Part shown: piece after piece, positions 50,299 through 53,002 of the stretch
How positions within the stretch are numbered: the first letter of the stretch is position 1
How the letters are laid out: each line of letters begins with the position of its first letter
Assembly: GCA_022841795.1 (NCBI GenBank)
Contig: JALHQU010000005.1
Location: 29,521 to 82,522 of the forward strand
DNA length: 53,002 nucleotides
From: Fimbriiglobus sp.
GTDB taxonomy: Bacteria > Planctomycetota > Planctomycetia > Gemmatales > Gemmataceae
Direction of reading: 5' to 3'
Program-made: the position numbers and the translations under genes
Notes under the pieces: model-generated
The model's database searches: none
Seen by the model: the letters and a program-made list of their open reading frames with translations, nothing else
Told to the model about the DNA's origin: nothing

Positions 50299-52911
50299 AT
50301 GACCTCCCGCCGCTTGTCGCTCGAACCGCTCGAACCCCGCACCACCCCCGTGGTGCTCACCATCACCGTGACCACGGCGACGGACGAGTTCGACTTTTCC
50401 AGCCCTCTGGTCAGCCTGCGGGAGGCCATCTTCCAGGCGGACTTCCTCGACCCGGCGTTCGAGCGGGTGGACATCGTGTTCGACCCGAGTTTGGCCGGAG
50501 CGGACATCCCGGTCGAGTCCACCTTCGCCACCGGCGGGTTCAGCTACGTCGGGGAGTCCGCGTTCGAGGTGGATAGCGGGCAGCCGATCGTCATCCGCGG
50601 CAGCGGGCAGCGGATCACCCGCGCGCCCGACCCGTCCGAGCCGTCGAACTACCGCCTGTTCGCCGTCGGGTTCCGCAGCAGCCTGACCTTGGAAGACCTG
50701 GAGTTGGTGAACGGGCGGGAGGTGGTCGGCGGGGCGGTCTACAACCAGGGCGACCTCACGCTTAATCGCATCACCCTCACCGGGAACACGGCCCTTGGCG
50801 GCAGCTACACTCTGCCGGACGTGGGCACGGCCTTCACCCGCGCGTTCGGCGGCGGCGTGTTCAACTCGTTCGGCACGCTGACCATCACCAACAGCACCCT
50901 CACCGGGAACGCGGCCCTGGTGGCCAGCGCCCTCCCCGGCCGCGGCGGCGGGGTGGCGAACGAGAGCGGCACCGTCACCCTGAACTACACCACCCTGGCG
51001 GACAACTCGGCCGCCGAAGGCACCCAGGTGTACAGCTTCGACGCGGACCGCACCCCCGTGCTGACCGTCAACTTCTCCATCCTGTCGCAGGCCGGCACCC
51101 CGACCGGCCCCGCCCTCATCTCGACCGGCGGGACGGCCGCCGGCGTCCGCAACCTGATCCGCGGGGCGCTCGGGTTCACCGGCGAGGTGGTCAGCACCGC
51201 CGACCCGCTGCTCGCCCCGCTGGCGAACAACGGCGGCCTCACCCGCACCCGCGGCCTGGCGTTCAACAGCCCGGCCATCGATTTGGGCGAGACCGCGGCG
51301 TCGGTTTCGACCGACCAGCGGGGGGTGGCCCGGCCGGTCGGCCCGGCGACCGACCTGGGCGCGTTCGAGGCGCCGATCCCGCCGACGGCCCGGCTGAGCG
51401 GGTTCGCCTACATCGACGCGAACGACAACGGGGTGAAAGACGCCGGCGAGGTCGGCATCGCCGGCGTGACCGTCACCCTCACCGGCCGGGTGACGCGGGT
51501 GACCACCACCGCCGCCGACGGCAGCTACTCGTTCGACGCCCTGCCGTTCGGCACCTACACCGTCACCGAGACCCAGCCGGCCGGGCTGTTCGACGGCCGG
51601 GACACGGCCGGCTCGCTCGGCGGGACGGTGGCGGACGACAGCATCTCGAACGTGGTGCTGAACCCCGGCGACGACGCCGTCAACTACCTGTTCGGCGAAC
51701 TCACCCCGGCACGGCTGAGCGGGTTCGTGTACATCGACGCCAACAACAACGGGATCAAGGATCCGGGCGAGGCGGGCATCCCCGACGTGATCGTCAGCCT
51801 GCTCGGCGGTGGGGGGTTCGTCTTCGCCAACACCAGGGCAGACGGCAGTTACACGTTCACCGGCCTGCCGTTCGGCACCTACACCGTCAGCGAGTTCCAG
51901 CCGGCCGGGTTCCGGAACGGCATCGTCACCGCCGGCTCCCGAGGCGGGACGGTGGCTGGCGATTCCGTCACCGCTATCGTCCTCGGCACCGGCGACGACG
52001 GGGTCGGCTACAACTTCGGCGAACGGCCGCTCTTCCCGCCGGTGCTGGTGGTGGGCGCGGGCACCGGCGGCGGGCCGCACGTCAAGGTGTTCAACACCCT
52101 CGACGGCTCCGTGGTGGCCAGCTTCTTCGCCTTCGACCCGGCGTTCAGCGGCGGGGTGCGGGTGGCCCAGGGGGATTTCAACGGCGACGGCATCGCCGAT
52201 TACGTGACCGCCGCCGGGCCGGGCGGCGGGCCGCACGTCAAGGTGTTCGACGGCGCCACCGGGGCGGTGATCCGCAGCTTCATGGCGTTCGACCCGGTGT
52301 TCGCCGGCGGGGTGTGGGTGGCGGCGGCGGACGTGAACGATGACGGCATCGCGGACATCGTCGCCGGCGCCGGGCTGGGCGGCGGGCCGCACGTGAAGGT
52401 GTTCGACGGGGCCACCGGGGCGACCATCCTCAGCTTCTTCGCCTTCCCGCTCGCCATCGACTGCGGGGTGACGGTCGGGTGCAACGGCGGGAAGATCGTG
52501 GTCGGCACCGGGTTCGGCCACCCGCAGTTCGTGAAGGTGTTCGACGCCCGCACCGGGGCGGAGGAACAGAGCTTCACCGCGTTCGACACGCCGGTGCTGG
52601 ACGGGGTGTTCGTGGCCACCCTGCCGGCGGACGGGTCGACGCTGGTGTTCGCCGTGCGGGGCGGGGACCCGGAGGTGCGGCAGTTCGAGGACGGCACCCA
52701 GACCGGCTCCACGCCCGCCACCGACACCCCGGCCGTCGGGGCGTCGATCGCGGCCGGGGACTTCGACCGGACCGGGGCGGGCGACGTGGCCACCGGCGCC
52801 GGGCTGGGCGGGGTGTCGCTGGTCCGCATCTTCTCCGGGTTCGGCGGTGCCCCGCGGCTGTCGTTCCTGGCGTTCGACGCCGGGTTCCTCGGCGGGGTGT
52901 TCGTGGGGTGA
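50299..52911 (+). CDS. Multi-domain surface protein: beta-helix, two SdrD-B repeats, FG-GAP-type repeats
   Basis: A protein of 870 residues. The N-terminus (MTSRRLSLEPLEPRTTPVVL) has the LExRTTP signature of planctomycete exported proteins. Residues 90-360 look like a right-handed parallel beta-helix (GGAVYNQGDLTLNRITLTGN, NSFGTLTITNSTLTGNAAL). Two SdrD-B-like modules (near 367 and 472) start with RLSGFAYIDANDNGVKDAGE and RLSGFVYIDANNNGIKDPGE, with Ca-binding DxNxxG loops. From 579 on, FG-GAP/VCBS-like repeats (GAGTGGGPHVKVF, GAGLGGGPHVKVF, DFNGDGIADYV) occur. This design suggests an adhesive or cell-surface role. Confidence 0.85.
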   Translation: MTSRRLSLEPLEPRTTPVVLTITVTTATDEFDFSSPLVSLREAIFQADFLDPAFERVDIVFDPSLAGADIPVESTFATGGFSYVGESAFEVDSGQPIVIRGSGQRITRAPDPSEPSNYRLFAVGFRSSLTLEDLELVNGREVVGGAVYNQGDLTLNRITLTGNTALGGSYTLPDVGTAFTRAFGGGVFNSFGTLTITNSTLTGNAALVASALPGRGGGVANESGTVTLNYTTLADNSAAEGTQVYSFDADRTPVLTVNFSILSQAGTPTGPALISTGGTAAGVRNLIRGALGFTGEVVSTADPLLAPLANNGGLTRTRGLAFNSPAIDLGETAASVSTDQRGVARPVGPATDLGAFEAPIPPTARLSGFAYIDANDNGVKDAGEVGIAGVTVTLTGRVTRVTTTAADGSYSFDALPFGTYTVTETQPAGLFDGRDTAGSLGGTVADDSISNVVLNPGDDAVNYLFGELTPARLSGFVYIDANNNGIKDPGEAGIPDVIVSLLGGGGFVFANTRADGSYTFTGLPFGTYTVSEFQPAGFRNGIVTAGSRGGTVAGDSVTAIVLGTGDDGVGYNFGERPLFPPVLVVGAGTGGGPHVKVFNTLDGSVVASFFAFDPAFSGGVRVAQGDFNGDGIADYVTAAGPGGGPHVKVFDGATGAVIRSFMAFDPVFAGGVWVAAADVNDDGIADIVAGAGLGGGPHVKVFDGATGATILSFFAFPLAIDCGVTVGCNGGKIVVGTGFGHPQFVKVFDARTGAEEQSFTAFDTPVLDGVFVATLPADGSTLVFAVRGGDPEVRQFEDGTQTGSTPATDTPAVGASIAAGDFDRTGAGDVATGAGLGGVSLVRIFSGFGGAPRLSFLAFDAGFLGGVFVG

Positions 52912-52934
52912 TTACCAGAAAGGGGTCCGCGGAC

Positions 52935-53002
52935 ATGGCGCGTGTTCTTCTGTGCGTGGCGGCGGTGCTGTCGGCTGCCGCCGCACCCGGCCAGACCACC
53001 TA
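52935..53002 (+). CDS. Start of an exported protein (cut by the window edge)
   Basis: Only 22 residues are visible: a signal peptide (MARVLLCVAAVLSAAAAPG) after a purine-rich ribosome binding site (aaagggg). It lies 23 bases after the surface-protein stop on the same strand, so the two are probably cotranscribed. The function cannot be judged. Confidence 0.6.
   Translation, partial: MARVLLCVAAVLSAAAAPGQTT

Noticed and set aside
50212-52521. A long minus-strand open frame opposite the surface protein
   Set aside because: Composition follows the complement of repeated Gly/Asp codons; no start or motifs support it.
1-53002. IS elements, prophage genes, tRNA or rRNA
   Set aside because: No transposase or phage structural proteins were found, and no cloverleaf or rRNA-like sequence was recognised by eye. 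A tRNA search would be needed to exclude a degenerate one.

Overview
The window looks like chromosomal DNA of a high-GC planctomycete, most probably of the Gemmataceae (Gemmata and relatives). This is inferred from family-level features, not from a database search. The features are two large surface-type proteins with the planctomycete N-terminal signature LExRTTP (19210-21495 and 50299-52911), a TIGR03067-type secreted protein, an ECF sigma factor fused to a membrane-anchored tail, PQQ/BNR propeller proteins with signal peptides, and many short palindromic repeats between genes (for example arms beginning gttagcccgacgcgcc). No rRNA, tRNA, IS element, prophage or CRISPR array was seen.

Layout. 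1-6.4 kb: the start of rsfS (cut by the window edge), a noncoding stretch, a large exported BNR/Asp-box propeller protein bracketed by two copies of one palindromic repeat, and a thioredoxin-fold protein without its CxxC. 6.4-12.7 kb: a small membrane protein, queG, then a leftward string ruvC-ruvA-(small protein)-(TIGR03067 protein)-antitoxin-VapC-ruvB-Uma2, in which a toxin-antitoxin pair and two accessory genes sit between ruvA and ruvB. 12.8-15.3 kb: ispF-hypothetical-cysS, carrying an inverted pair of identical 50-base repeats. 15.4-18.3 kb, rightward: a DUF5678-like/retropepsin-like pair, a CBM9-like protein and a Y-family DNA polymerase. 18.5-26.2 kb: two exported or surface proteins on the minus strand (one with a metzincin zinc motif), a ClpV/TssH-type AAA+ unfoldase without other type VI genes nearby, and an outer-membrane beta-barrel protein.

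26.2-33.9 kb, leftward: a TolC-PhnD pair, then a type IIA topoisomerase A and B subunit pair separated by two small genes (JAMM/DUF4329-like and PepSY/NTF2-like). 34-41.3 kb: a three-domain thiamine-phosphate synthase with a Clp-N domain, the ECF sigma factor, a DUF4112 membrane protein, a Ski2-like helicase split by a frameshift inside a repeat, and a PQQ propeller protein. 41.5-47.5 kb: an extremely acidic small protein, a CREST/ceramidase-like membrane protein, an SDR dehydrogenase with tagaturonate epimerase UxaE (a hexuronate pathway), a SUKH protein, stand-alone CoaB and peptide deformylase. 47.6-53 kb: an exported CehA/McbA-type PHP metallohydrolase, a multi-domain beta-helix/SdrD-B/FG-GAP surface protein, and the start of another exported protein.

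The most distinctive property of the window is the density of palindromic repeats: at least seven sequence types, one present six times. They lie directly against gene ends, supply stop codons to several genes, are inserted in frame inside queG and the gene before cysS, and coincide with the frameshift in the helicase.
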